Source: Achromobacter xylosoxidans A8 (lineage in GTDB: Bacteria > Pseudomonadota > Gammaproteobacteria > Burkholderiales > Burkholderiaceae_B). From it: DNA of 64,000 bases. Positions 28,574 through 36,705 of this stretch are shown piece by piece. Below the pieces are notes generated by a model that was not told the DNA's origin, did no database searches, and worked only from the letters and a program-made list of their open reading frames with translations. The stretch spans positions 6,448,001 through 6,512,000 of the forward strand of contig NC_014640.1 in the NCBI RefSeq assembly GCF_000165835.1. The letters are read 5' to 3'. Every line of letters starts with the position of its first letter. Within the stretch, counting starts at the first letter, position 1. The translations under genes were made by a program, and so were the position numbers.

Positions 28574-30829
28574 TCAGTTGTATCGGAACGTGGCGGTCAG
28601 CATCGCCGAACGGCCCGGTGCGACGTAGCTGAACAGACCCACGTGCGAGGCCTCGTAGATGGTCTCGTCGGTCAGGTTGTTCAGGTTCAGCTGCAGGCCG
28701 AAGTTCTTGTTGAACTGATAGACCGCCATCGCGTCATAGCGCCAGTAGGAAGGCAGCTGGTAGACGTTGGCGTCGTCGACGTAGCGCTTGCCGGTGAAGG
28801 TTGCGCCGGCGCCCACCGTCAGCTCGGGCAGGAACTTGTAGGTCGTCCACAGGCTGGCGCTCTGGCGGGCGATGAACTTCATCTGATTGCCGCTGAAGTC
28901 GCTGCCGCCGCTCTGGTAGCTGGTGACCTTCGGATCCATGTAGCTATAGCCGCCCCAGACCTGCCACTTGGGCGTGATGGAACCCGCCACGCCCAGTTCG
29001 ATGCCGCGCACGCGGTTGCTGCCGGACAGCGTCACGTCGCCGGTGATGGGATCGGAGCTGCGCGCATCGGTCTTGCGGGTTTCGAACACTGCCGCGGTCA
29101 GCGACAGGCGCTCGTCGAACACATCCCACTTGGTGCCCAGTTCGATGCTGCGGCTCTTCTCGGGCGCCAGCGCCGCGGTGCCTGCGGTCAAGCGGCCGCC
29201 TGCCGCGCCGTCCGCGCCGCCAGACTGGCCCGCCGTTTCGCCGGACGGATTGGACGAGGTGCCGTAGGACACGTAGATGCTGCCGTTGGGCGCCGGCTTG
29301 TAGACCAGGCCCAGCTGGTAGTTCCACATATTGTCGGTGCGCTCGACGTTGCCGCTGGTCACGCGGTAGTTGTCATAGCGCAGGCCGGCGTTGGCTTCCC
29401 ACTGCTCGCTGAACTTGACCGTGTCGAACACGTAGGCCGCGCGCGTGATGGTCTTGGCGGCGTCGTAGCGCGGCCCCCAGCTCAGGCTGCCGGTATACGG
29501 CTGGCGAGGATTCGGGTTGTACAGATCGTCCACCAGGGTCTTGTCGAAGCCGCCCGCCGGCACGCCGTCGCGCTTGCTGATGGTTTCCGTGCTGAACTCC
29601 AGGCCGGCCACATAGCTGTGGCGCAGCCCGCCGGCGGTGAACTCGCCGAACATGTCGGTCTGGTTGATGAAGGAGCGGTTGGTCTGGTTCAGGCTGCGCA
29701 GAGCCTTGCTCATCTGCACGCCATCCGCTTCGTTCGAGCAGGGCGCCACGCCATAGGCCGGGTTGGGCCTGCCGCCCACGCGCGCCGCGCAGTTGTCGAA
29801 GGACGGGCGCGTCATCACGTATTCGTTGGTGGATTCGCTATAGCGCGTGCCGTTGCGCAGCTTCAGCTTGTCGCTGAACTTGTGCTCGACCATCAGGGTG
29901 GTCATGTCGGCCTGGTTCTTGCGGTAGTCGCGGCCGATCAAGCCGTAATAGTTGTCGCGGTCCACCTTGGGCGGAGTGACGCGGTCGGGGCGCGATTCGT
30001 TCTTGAACGGAATGCCCAGATCGGGCGTGTCGTCGTTCTGCAAGTGGTAGTAGCTGAGCGTGACTTGCGTCGGCGTGCCCAGGCCCCACGAGAACGAGGG
30101 CGCCACGCCCCAACGGTCGGTTTCGACGTGGTTGCGGCCCGGAATGTCACCGCCCTGCTTCATGAAATTCAGGCGGAACGCCGAGCTTTCGCCCAGGGCC
30201 CAATTGCCGTCACCCGTCAGGCGCCAGTTGTCGTCGGTGCCGACGCCGACCGTGCCTTCCGCGAAGTTCTCCAGCTTGGGGCTCTTGCTGACCAGGTTGA
30301 TGCTGCCGCCGGTCGACCCGCGGCCGGAATACGCGGAGCTCGGCCCCTTCAGGATCTCGACCGACTCCAGATTGAAGGTCTCGTGCGAGAAACGTCCCAG
30401 GTCGCGCATGCCGTCGACCATCATGTCGGTGCTGGCTTCATAGCCACGCACGAAGGGCCGGTCGCCGGTGGGCGTGCCGCCTTCGCCGGCGCCAAAGGTA
30501 ATGCCCGGCGCGGTGCGCAGCACGTCCATCAGCGAGGTGGCGGCCCGGTCGCGCATCAGCTGTTCGGTGATCACCGTGACCGACCTCGGCGTATCCAGCA
30601 AGGGCGCCGTCATCTTGGGAGAGGAGGCGATGTTGGCCTCGTAGCCGTCACTGACCGCCTGCCCTTGCACGTGGACGGGCGACAACTGATGCACTGCGCC
30701 TGGCGCCTGGCTGCCCTGGGCCAGGACCAGGCCCGGCGACATCAGCGCGCCGCACATTGCTGCATAAATGGAGGCCGAAGGGTTGCCACCGGCCTTGGCA
30801 TGGGCCGTCGATCTATCTGCTTTGCTCAT
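28574..30829 (-). CDS. TonB-dependent siderophore receptor (catecholate type, Fiu-like)
   Basis: A 751-residue outer-membrane receptor. A signal peptide (about 1-38, ending LVLAQG) is followed by a plug (about 65-170) with DTPRSVTVITEQLMRDR, RPFVRGYEASTDMMVDGMRD and VEILKGPSSAYSGRGSTGGSINLVSK, and a barrel ending in AMLTATFRYN. There is no N-terminal secretin-like signalling domain, so it is a plain importer. The plug and the GSTGGSIN segment resemble catecholate receptors such as Fiu; the ligand cannot be fixed from sequence. A Fur-like box lies about 65 bases upstream, supporting iron repression. No siderophore biosynthesis or inner-membrane import gene is next to it. Confidence 0.9.
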   Translation of the reverse strand: MSKADRSTAHAKAGGNPSASIYAAMCGALMSPGLVLAQGSQAPGAVHQLSPVHVQGQAVSDGYEANIASSPKMTAPLLDTPRSVTVITEQLMRDRAATSLMDVLRTAPGITFGAGEGGTPTGDRPFVRGYEASTDMMVDGMRDLGRFSHETFNLESVEILKGPSSAYSGRGSTGGSINLVSKSPKLENFAEGTVGVGTDDNWRLTGDGNWALGESSAFRLNFMKQGGDIPGRNHVETDRWGVAPSFSWGLGTPTQVTLSYYHLQNDDTPDLGIPFKNESRPDRVTPPKVDRDNYYGLIGRDYRKNQADMTTLMVEHKFSDKLKLRNGTRYSESTNEYVMTRPSFDNCAARVGGRPNPAYGVAPCSNEADGVQMSKALRSLNQTNRSFINQTDMFGEFTAGGLRHSYVAGLEFSTETISKRDGVPAGGFDKTLVDDLYNPNPRQPYTGSLSWGPRYDAAKTITRAAYVFDTVKFSEQWEANAGLRYDNYRVTSGNVERTDNMWNYQLGLVYKPAPNGSIYVSYGTSSNPSGETAGQSGGADGAAGGRLTAGTAALAPEKSRSIELGTKWDVFDERLSLTAAVFETRKTDARSSDPITGDVTLSGSNRVRGIELGVAGSITPKWQVWGGYSYMDPKVTSYQSGGSDFSGNQMKFIARQSASLWTTYKFLPELTVGAGATFTGKRYVDDANVYQLPSYWRYDAMAVYQFNKNFGLQLNLNNLTDETIYEASHVGLFSYVAPGRSAMLTATFRYN

Positions 30830-30892
30830 TGGACTCTTTCAGGAACCGCCCCGCGGCGGGTGCGCCATGCGCGCTCTTGGTTTTATAAGATC

Positions 30893-30911
30893 GCCAATGA
30901 TATTCATTCCT
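30893..30911 (-). promoter_or_regulatory. Putative Fur box upstream of the siderophore receptor
   Basis: The 19-base stretch contains AATGATATTCATT and matches the Fur consensus GATAATGATAATCATTATC at 13 of 19 positions by eye. It lies in an AT-rich patch 64-82 bases before the receptor start. The 310-base gap (30830-31139) otherwise holds this AT-rich promoter region and a terminator for the next gene. Confidence 0.6.
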
Positions 30912-31073
30912 ATTTTTACATTCAACAAACAGTCAGCTTTTATTCAGAAAAATGTCAATTTCATGGAATTTAGTGGCCAAGGCAGCCGCAAAAGCGGCGT
31001 AATAACAACATTCCAGCACGAAAACTGCTTTCAGCACGCAGCCATCGCCGCGCATCCGCTGGCTTCAGACGGC

Positions 31074-31116
31074 AAAAAGCCCCTTTCCCGATGGGCAACC
31101 ATCGGAACAAGGGGCT
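31074..31116 (-). terminator. Rho-independent terminator of the small secreted-protein gene
   Basis: AGCCCCTT (from 31078) pairs with AAGGGGCT (31109-31116), with an inner CCGATGG/CCATCGG stem. On the minus strand the hairpin is followed by TTTTT (A5 at 31074-31078). It begins 24 bases past the stop codon at 31140. Confidence 0.75.
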
Positions 31117-31139
31117 GGACAGTCGGACGCAGCGTCCGG

Positions 31140-31586
31140 CTACAGCGAGTAGCGGTATTCGCAGTTCAGCGTGGCCTTCAGCGGGGTATCCGTCTGCGCC
31201 CCCGACATCGTGCGCGGCCGCGCGGAGGTCAGCTTGGCCTGAAACTTGCCGGTGACGTCGCCGTTCTCGCGCTTCTTTACCGCGACGCTGGACGGCAGGG
31301 CGTACAGCGTCAACGGCAGGTCCCGGGTCGCCACCACCAGGGTGAACACCGACTGCGGGAAGTCTTCCGCCACGTAGCTATCATTCTTGCTCGAATTGAA
31401 CGACAAGCCGCCGTCGGCATAACGCAACTTCAAGTCCAGCTCCTCCGAAGACGGCGAAGGAATCGAGCCTTCCAGCGCGACCTTGCCGCTATCCGAGACA
31501 CAGCGCAGCTCCGCCGGCGCCGATCCCGCATAGGCCGCGCCCACCAGCAACCAGCCAGACAACAACCAGATTCCGCGCACTGCCAT
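31140..31586 (-). CDS. Small secreted protein of unknown function
   Basis: A 148-residue protein. A clear signal peptide (MAVRGIWLLSGWLLVGAAYAG, cleavage near 20) precedes a compact mature part with only two Cys (LRCVSD near the start and LNCEYRYSL at the end), which could form one disulfide. Alternating polar and hydrophobic residues suggest a beta-rich fold. I do not recognise the family. It has its own intrinsic terminator and is divergent from a second small secreted protein (31704-32093), with 117 bases between them. Confidence 0.75.
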   Translation of the reverse strand: MAVRGIWLLSGWLLVGAAYAGSAPAELRCVSDSGKVALEGSIPSPSSEELDLKLRYADGGLSFNSSKNDSYVAEDFPQSVFTLVVATRDLPLTLYALPSSVAVKKRENGDVTGKFQAKLTSARPRTMSGAQTDTPLKATLNCEYRYSL

Positions 31587-31703
31587 GAAACTCTCCTTGG
31601 TGGCGGCTCGGTCCAGAGCCGAGGCGCAATATTAGACCGCGCGGCCGGGCGCTGGTGCGACATGGGCTAGCATGGAGGGGCTGTCCATCGGAAGGAGCTT
31701 GCC

Positions 31704-32093
31704 ATGCCATCAATGAGACAACTCGGCCGCGCGGCCGTGCTTGCCGCGCTGCTGCCCTGCGCGGCCTACGCTGAAACCGTCGTGCTGCAGGTGGCGCGGG
31801 CCACCGCCGGGGCCGATCCGCAAACCTCCGCCAGGACGGTGGACGTCGAACTCAAGCCCGAAAGCCGCCAGGCCCTGGCCGACTTCACGCGAGACCGCGT
31901 GGGCAAGCGCATCCAGCTGCGCTCAGGCGGCGTGCTGCTGTCCTCGGCCACGCTGCAGAGTCCGCTGGAAGGCGACAGCTTCCGCATCACCGCGGGCGAA
32001 CACGGCTTCGCCGGCAAGTCCGCCGAAGAGATCGCCCAGAGCATCATGAAAAGCGGCGGACTGACGGTGGACGACGAAAACACCGCCAAGTAG
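31704..32093 (+). CDS. Stand-alone periplasmic protein resembling the SecD P1 head
   Basis: A 129-residue protein with a signal peptide (about 1-23, ending AAYAET) and a GAAGGAG Shine-Dalgarno six bases before the ATG. The mature part follows the SecD P1 head pattern: a strand with VDVELKPESRQALADFT, then RVGKRIQLRSGGVLLSSATLQ, SFRITAG and a final helix AEEIAQSIMKSGGL. In SecD this subdomain assists protein release at the periplasmic face of the translocon. Here there are no membrane segments, so it is a soluble relative, not SecD itself. Its role is unknown; similarity was judged by eye. Confidence 0.75.
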   Translation: MPSMRQLGRAAVLAALLPCAAYAETVVLQVARATAGADPQTSARTVDVELKPESRQALADFTRDRVGKRIQLRSGGVLLSSATLQSPLEGDSFRITAGEHGFAGKSAEEIAQSIMKSGGLTVDDENTAK

Positions 32094-32101
32094 CCCCGCC
32101 C

Positions 32102-33964
32102 TCAGGTCTGGGGCGCACGCGGCCCCAGCGTGGCCGTCAGCATGGTCTGGCCCGGCCGCGAGGCCACCTCCAGCGTGCCTCCCACCCTGGCGATGCGGGT
32201 ATGCATACTGCGCATGCCCACGCTGATGCCCGCCCGCAGCACTGCGGCCACATCGAAACCGACGCCGTCGTCCTCGATGCGCAGCTCCAGTCGGTCAGGC
32301 TCGGGCTGGCGCAATTCCACCTCTACGCGCCGGGCGCGGCTGTGCTTGAGCACGTTCACCAGCGATTCTTCCACCAGCCGCGTCAGCGCCATGCACTGCA
32401 AGGCGCTGGGCGGCGCGCGCCACTGTTCGGGAACCCGCCAGTTGGCGCTGATGTCCAGTTCGTCGAACAGCTGCATGAAGCGGTGACGCAATGGCGCTAT
32501 CCATTCCCGCGGCGTGGCCGGCACCGTAACACCCGCGCTGGAGCCGCTGTCTATAGTCTGTCGCAGATCGTCGCGCAGCAGCTTGAGCATGGATAGAAAC
32601 TGCTGGCTGTGCAACGGCGCGCTGGCCTGCTCCACCATGGCCATCATGCGCACCAGCGACCCGCCCAGCCCGTCATGCAGATCATGCGCGATCTGCAGCC
32701 GGTCCTGCAGCCTGGCATTGGTCAGCGCCAGCGCGTGCTCGCGCTCCAGCGTGGTGGCGAGTTCGGTGCGCGCCTGCTCGATGCCGTCGGCGAGTTCCTG
32801 GTTGAAGCGCTCGATGCGGCGCACATTGCGCGCATGGCGCAGCCCCAGCACTGCGGACATGCACAGCGTGACCACCACGCTGGTGAACGGCGTATAGATA
32901 TTCTCGCCGTCGATAAGCTTCAGCACCCGCAACAGATCGTGGGCGCAGGCGGCAACGAAGACCAGCAGGCACACCGCCAGCATCGCGTGCTCTGGCCGGC
33001 GGGTGCGCAGCGCATGCAACGGGAATTGCAGGCAATTGGCAAAGAAAATCGCGGACACGATCAGCACCACGCCCAGTTGCACCTCGGCCAGATGGATCTG
33101 CGGCACGAAGGCCAGCGTCGCCAGCAGCGCGGCCGCAAGCAGCCACAGCGCCTTTTCGATGCGCGGCAGCGACTGCCCGCCGAAGCGCCACGTAAAGACG
33201 CAAAAGCAGGCCACGTATAGCACCAGCACCATGATGTTGGCCCGGGCCGCCGTCAGGCTGTCCGGGAACGGCCAGGGACTGGTCACCAGCACGTTGGCGA
33301 TGAACAGCACCCAGAACAAGGCCATCAGCGCATACCAACCAAAGGCGCGCTGCTCGCGGCGCATGAGCCAGATGCAGAAGCACAGCCCTCCCAGCACCGC
33401 CGAGACGATCAGGTTGAGCGTGAACAGCGTGCGGTGACGCCACCACAGGTCTTCGTAGCGCTGCAACACGGGGGCTTTCCCGCCGAGATAGACCGGCCCC
33501 AGGCCGGGCGATTGCCCTGCCACGCCAACTACCCGGATCCACAAGGTGTTCTCGCCGGGATGCAGCAGGGCGTCGGGAATCAGCCAGTAGCGCGGCATGT
33601 TCCAGCTGCGCGACAGCGGCTCGGTCAGCTGCGGATCGCTCCAGATCCGTTCGTCGTTGATATAGACCTCGCCCGCCATGACGACCGACTCCAGCGCCAG
33701 CGCGACCTGCCCGTCCGCAGCGCCTGCGCAATCGCGCCGCCAGCCTATTCGATACCAGGCCGTGCCGCTGTATCCCGGCCAGCGGGCGCTCCAGTCATCG
33801 GGCAGCGCGACCGTCTGCCACTGCACCGAATCGGGCCTGCGGCCGTCGTTGCCGCCCTGGGCGACCTGTATCGACAGCACCTGCGCCGTGCAGGCGCCAG
33901 CGGGCTCCTGGGCCCATGCCGGCGCCAGCCACAGCGCCAGCCACAGGACGGCAAGCCACTTCAA
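32102..33964 (-). CDS. 7TM sensor histidine kinase (NarX-type HisKA_3)
   Basis: About 620 residues. After a signal peptide (KWLAVLWLALWLAPAWAQ) comes a periplasmic jelly-roll-like sensor (about 25-185), seven membrane segments (about 190-390) as in 7TMR-DISM receptors, and a HisKA_3 dimerisation domain with IAHDLHDGLGGSLVRMM (His is the phosphoacceptor). The ATPase domain (about 490-612) has LVEESLVNVLKHSRA and RIEDDGVGF. The most likely start is TTG at 33964, overlapping the TGA of the upstream regulator; an ATG at 34051 would overlap that gene by 91 bases. It forms a two-component pair with the regulator. Sensor input is unknown. Confidence 0.88.
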   Translation of the reverse strand: MKWLAVLWLALWLAPAWAQEPAGACTAQVLSIQVAQGGNDGRRPDSVQWQTVALPDDWSARWPGYSGTAWYRIGWRRDCAGAADGQVALALESVVMAGEVYINDERIWSDPQLTEPLSRSWNMPRYWLIPDALLHPGENTLWIRVVGVAGQSPGLGPVYLGGKAPVLQRYEDLWWRHRTLFTLNLIVSAVLGGLCFCIWLMRREQRAFGWYALMALFWVLFIANVLVTSPWPFPDSLTAARANIMVLVLYVACFCVFTWRFGGQSLPRIEKALWLLAAALLATLAFVPQIHLAEVQLGVVLIVSAIFFANCLQFPLHALRTRRPEHAMLAVCLLVFVAACAHDLLRVLKLIDGENIYTPFTSVVVTLCMSAVLGLRHARNVRRIERFNQELADGIEQARTELATTLEREHALALTNARLQDRLQIAHDLHDGLGGSLVRMMAMVEQASAPLHSQQFLSMLKLLRDDLRQTIDSGSSAGVTVPATPREWIAPLRHRFMQLFDELDISANWRVPEQWRAPPSALQCMALTRLVEESLVNVLKHSRARRVEVELRQPEPDRLELRIEDDGVGFDVAAVLRAGISVGMRSMHTRIARVGGTLEVASRPGQTMLTATLGPRAPQT

Positions 33965-34671
33965 TCGAGCAAGCCGCGCGTGCGCGCCGCGTGTATGGCC
34001 CGCGTCCGCGAAGAAACGGCGAGCTTGCGGTAGATGTGCTTGACGTGGCATTCGACGGTATAGCGCGACAGGTGCAGTTCCTCGGCGATCTCACGGTTGC
34101 CCAGCCCCTCGGAGACCAGGCGCAAGATCTGGCTTTCGCGCGGGCTCAGGGTTTCGCCCGAATCAGCGGACTCGGCCGGGTCGCCCGCTGCCGCATCGGA
34201 CGGCCCTGTCCGCCTGGGGCGCAGCTCTTCGATGATGCGACGGGCCACGAAGGGATCGATCGGCGCCCCGCCGCGCAGCACGCTGCGGATCGACAGGGAC
34301 ACCTCCAGGTCGTCACGCTCCTTGAGCACATAGCCCGTGGCGCCCGCGCGCAACGCGGCAAGGATTGCGTCCTCCGTGCTCCATGCCGAAATCACCAGGA
34401 TCGCCAGGCTGGGATCTTCCGCGTGCATCTCGGCGATCAGGTCCGTGCCGTTGCCGTCAGGCAGACCCAGATCGACCAGCGCCAGCGCGAACGGCTGGCT
34501 GGCAAGGCGCTCGCGCGCCTGCGCCAGCGTGGCGGCGAACACCAGCGCCTCCGGCGCATAGCCCAGCTGCAGCAACAGGCCTTCCAGCCGGCGGCAGATC
34601 AGGGGTTCGTCCTCCACCAGCAGCACCGGGGCAGGCAGGGTCGACTCGGAAGCAAGCATGTGAGCGGTCAT
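33961..34671 (-). CDS. NarL/FixJ-type response regulator
   Basis: A 236-residue regulator. The receiver (about 15-130) has LLVEDEPLICRRLEG with the acidic pair, the phosphoacceptor Asp in LALVDLGLPDGNG and Lys in YVLKERDD. After a linker (about 150-170) a LuxR-type helix-turn-helix follows (LSPRESQILRLVSEGLGNREIAEEL, VECHVKHIYRKL). Its stop overlaps the probable TTG start of the cognate 7TM kinase. The two genes lie downstream of, and in the same direction as, the BvgASR-like operon, with a gap of about 105 bases to the EAL gene. Confidence 0.92.
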   Translation of the reverse strand: MTAHMLASESTLPAPVLLVEDEPLICRRLEGLLLQLGYAPEALVFAATLAQARERLASQPFALALVDLGLPDGNGTDLIAEMHAEDPSLAILVISAWSTEDAILAALRAGATGYVLKERDDLEVSLSIRSVLRGGAPIDPFVARRIIEELRPRRTGPSDAAAGDPAESADSGETLSPRESQILRLVSEGLGNREIAEELHLSRYTVECHVKHIYRKLAVSSRTRAIHAARTRGLLD

Positions 34672-34776
34672 CGGATGAGAGCGGGCGGAATTGCCCAGCC
34701 TGAACTATGTCTCAGCCGGGTGAAACCGCATATCCCTGGAAATGGGTATTTTCACAGGAATTCGGCCCTGGCGCGG

Positions 34777-35562
34777 CTAGCGCTTGCGGCTTTCGAGAAA
34801 CTCGGAAAGCAAGATCGGCGGGGACAGCACATAGCCCTGCCCGTGGCTGCACCCCATGGACTGGAGCAGGGCGATATCCGGCGCGCTTTCAATGCCTTCG
34901 GCGACCACGCGCAAACCGAGCCGCTCCCCCAGCAGCACCGACAGGCGGGTGATTTCGCGCGCCTTCCTGTCGCGGCGGATGCGGCGCACGAAACGGCCGT
35001 CGATCTTCAGTTCGGCGATGGGCAGCGCGTTCAAGAGCTGCAAGGAGGCGTAGCCGGTTCCGAAATCGTCCATGCTGACCTGGCAGCCCGCCTTCGCGAA
35101 TTTCTTCAGCGACCTGCGCAACGGTTCGAGGCGGGTGACAGGCTGGTCCTCGGTCAATTCGATGCGAAACCGCGTCAACGGTATGTTCGCGGCGCCCGCG
35201 TGGTGCACCAAGGCATCGATCGCGCCCTGGCTGGACAAGGTCGAGGCCGATGCGTTGATCGCCAGGGGCACGTCGATTCCCTGCGCGCGCAGGGCGGCCG
35301 AAGCGGCGACCGCCAGGCGGCAGATCTGTTCAAAAAAAGGCAGATCCACGCCAAGGCGATGAACGGCGGGAACGAATTCGGCCGGTCCAATCTCGCCCCT
35401 GACCGCGTGAGTCCACCGGGCCAGGCATTCCGCGGCGACCATTTCGCCATTCAGCAGATTGAACTGCGGCTGCAGCACGACGCTCAAGCCGTCGCCGCGC
35501 CGTGCCATCAACATGACTTCTTCGTCGCCAAGCTGCTGGCTTTGCGCTATGGCGCGTTTCAT
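34777..35562 (-). CDS. EAL-domain protein, BvgR-like by context
   Basis: A 261-residue protein consisting of one EAL domain without GGDEF, sensor or membrane segments. The EAL signature itself reads ECLARW (about 45-50). Other phosphodiesterase residues look intact: Asn in AINASAST, Glu in RIELTED, MDDFGTGYASL, LKIDGRF, VVAEGIES and HGQGYVLSP. Cyclic-di-GMP hydrolysis is therefore plausible despite the variant first motif. In Bordetella the bvg locus carries bvgR, an EAL-only protein; here the gene ends an operon with a BvgA-like regulator, hybrid kinases and an Hpt protein. Calling it BvgR-like rests on this synteny and architecture. Confidence 0.87.
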   Translation of the reverse strand: MKRAIAQSQQLGDEEVMLMARRGDGLSVVLQPQFNLLNGEMVAAECLARWTHAVRGEIGPAEFVPAVHRLGVDLPFFEQICRLAVAASAALRAQGIDVPLAINASASTLSSQGAIDALVHHAGAANIPLTRFRIELTEDQPVTRLEPLRRSLKKFAKAGCQVSMDDFGTGYASLQLLNALPIAELKIDGRFVRRIRRDRKAREITRLSVLLGERLGLRVVAEGIESAPDIALLQSMGCSHGQGYVLSPPILLSEFLESRKR

Positions 35563-35640
35563 ACTTCATTCCTGGTGGGCTTGGGGCGAAATTACATCCG
35601 CCACTCTACGACGCTTTGGGAACGAAAAATGTAGGATGAT

Positions 35641-36120
35641 TCAGAATGTGCGCCTCACGCGCTCCAGGATTGCGCTCAAGTTTTGGACCACCGGCACATA
35701 GTCTTCCAATAGTTTCGCACGCGCCTGGCCGCCATCCTCGGCAAGCAATCCCTCGACGCGCAGGCAGAGCTCGACCAAGGCGCCACAGCCCAGCAACTGC
35801 GCGGTGTTCAGGATTCGATGCGCATATCGCTTGACCTCCGCCCACCGCTCCTGCTTGATCGCCAGCAGCAGGTCATCGACGTCCTCCCTATGGTTCTGAT
35901 CCAGGCTTCGAGCAAGCTCCGCGGCGATATCCGGGTCGTTGCCGACCTTGGCAAGCAGTTCGCGGCGCAACACCTCCACGACCTGCGCCTGTCGGACTTC
36001 CTGCAGGGGATGAATGGCCGGAGCCGATGGATTATTCACGCGGGCATACGCCGTTTTGAGTTTTTTACATCGAAATTTTCGACTTTCTTGCAAAATCGAC
36101 CAATTCAACCAAAGAGCCAA
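35641..36120 (-). CDS. Stand-alone Hpt phosphotransfer protein
   Basis: Up to 159 residues, all-helical in character. The segment WAEVKRYAHRILNTAQLLG (about 93-111) followed by LVELCLRVEGLL has the Hpt pattern, with the His in YAHRI as phosphoacceptor and the usual Gly replaced in part (canonical HxLKG). Nothing else is present besides an N-terminal helix region. The start is uncertain: ATG 36120 overlaps the upstream regulator by 56 bases, while GTG 36039 would give 132 residues without overlap. Both hybrid kinases of the same operon end in a receiver and lack an Hpt, so this protein probably carries phosphate from a receiver to the BvgA-like regulator. Confidence 0.8.
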   Translation of the reverse strand: MALWLNWSILQESRKFRCKKLKTAYARVNNPSAPAIHPLQEVRQAQVVEVLRRELLAKVGNDPDIAAELARSLDQNHREDVDDLLLAIKQERWAEVKRYAHRILNTAQLLGCGALVELCLRVEGLLAEDGGQARAKLLEDYVPVVQNLSAILERVRRTF

Positions 36121-36694
36121 TCTGCAATTTGTTCATTATCCTGGTCTTGTGCGTGCTCACCGTTTTATTGCTGATGAACAGCGCGTCGCCGATTTCCTTG
36201 TTGCTCAAACCCTGAGCCAGCATCTGGGTGACGACCATTTCCTTGTTGGAGAGCAGGTCGAGTTTCTTCTGATGGAAATCCACCACGTCCGCGTTGCTGG
36301 CCGCCTTGGCCGAGTTCGGAAACACGCTATAGCCCGCCAGCACGGACTCGATGCAGCGCACCAGTTCCTTGATTTCCAGACGCTTGCTGGCGTAGCCGCA
36401 GGCGCCAAGTTCCGCCACGCGCGACGCGAATACGGAAGGATCATGCGCTGACACGACTAGTATCCGCAAGTCCGGATTAACGGCAAGGATTCTGGAAATG
36501 GCTTCCAGGCCGCCCATTTTTGGCATGTCCAGATCAAGCACGATCAAGTCCGGGCGTTCGCTCCTGGCCAGCGCCAGCGTGTCGACCCCATTGTCCGCCT
36601 CAATTATCCGGTTAGCGCTGGGCAACAGCGCAATCTGCGTCCTCAGGACCAGACGAAATGCGGGATGATCATCAACAATCAGGACAGTCGACAT
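36065..36694 (-). CDS. BvgA-like response regulator
   Basis: A 209-residue NarL-family regulator. The receiver (1-120) has STVLIVDDHPAFRLVLR, Asp54 region LIVLDLDMPKMGG and Lys in YASKRLEIKEL. The C-terminal HTH closely follows BvgA/EvgA: LLSNKEMVVTQMLAQGLSNK, ALFISNKTVSTHKTRIMNKL and SLVELVDFARKS. ATG 36694 is preceded by a strong AGGAGG. It sits 11 bases after a hybrid kinase gene, before the Hpt gene. In Bordetella BvgA activates fim, fha and other virulence genes; here a fimbrial operon lies just upstream of the same operon, divergently transcribed, making it the obvious target. Confidence 0.92.
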   Translation of the reverse strand: MSTVLIVDDHPAFRLVLRTQIALLPSANRIIEADNGVDTLALARSERPDLIVLDLDMPKMGGLEAISRILAVNPDLRILVVSAHDPSVFASRVAELGACGYASKRLEIKELVRCIESVLAGYSVFPNSAKAASNADVVDFHQKKLDLLSNKEMVVTQMLAQGLSNKEIGDALFISNKTVSTHKTRIMNKLQIGSLVELVDFARKSKISM

Positions 36695-36705
36695 CTCGTC
36701 CTCCT

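Noticed and set aside
28286..30973. An 895-codon plus-strand open frame opposite the siderophore receptor
   Set aside because: It runs antisense through the TonB receptor, begins out of frame inside the Bug gene and shows no recognisable domain.
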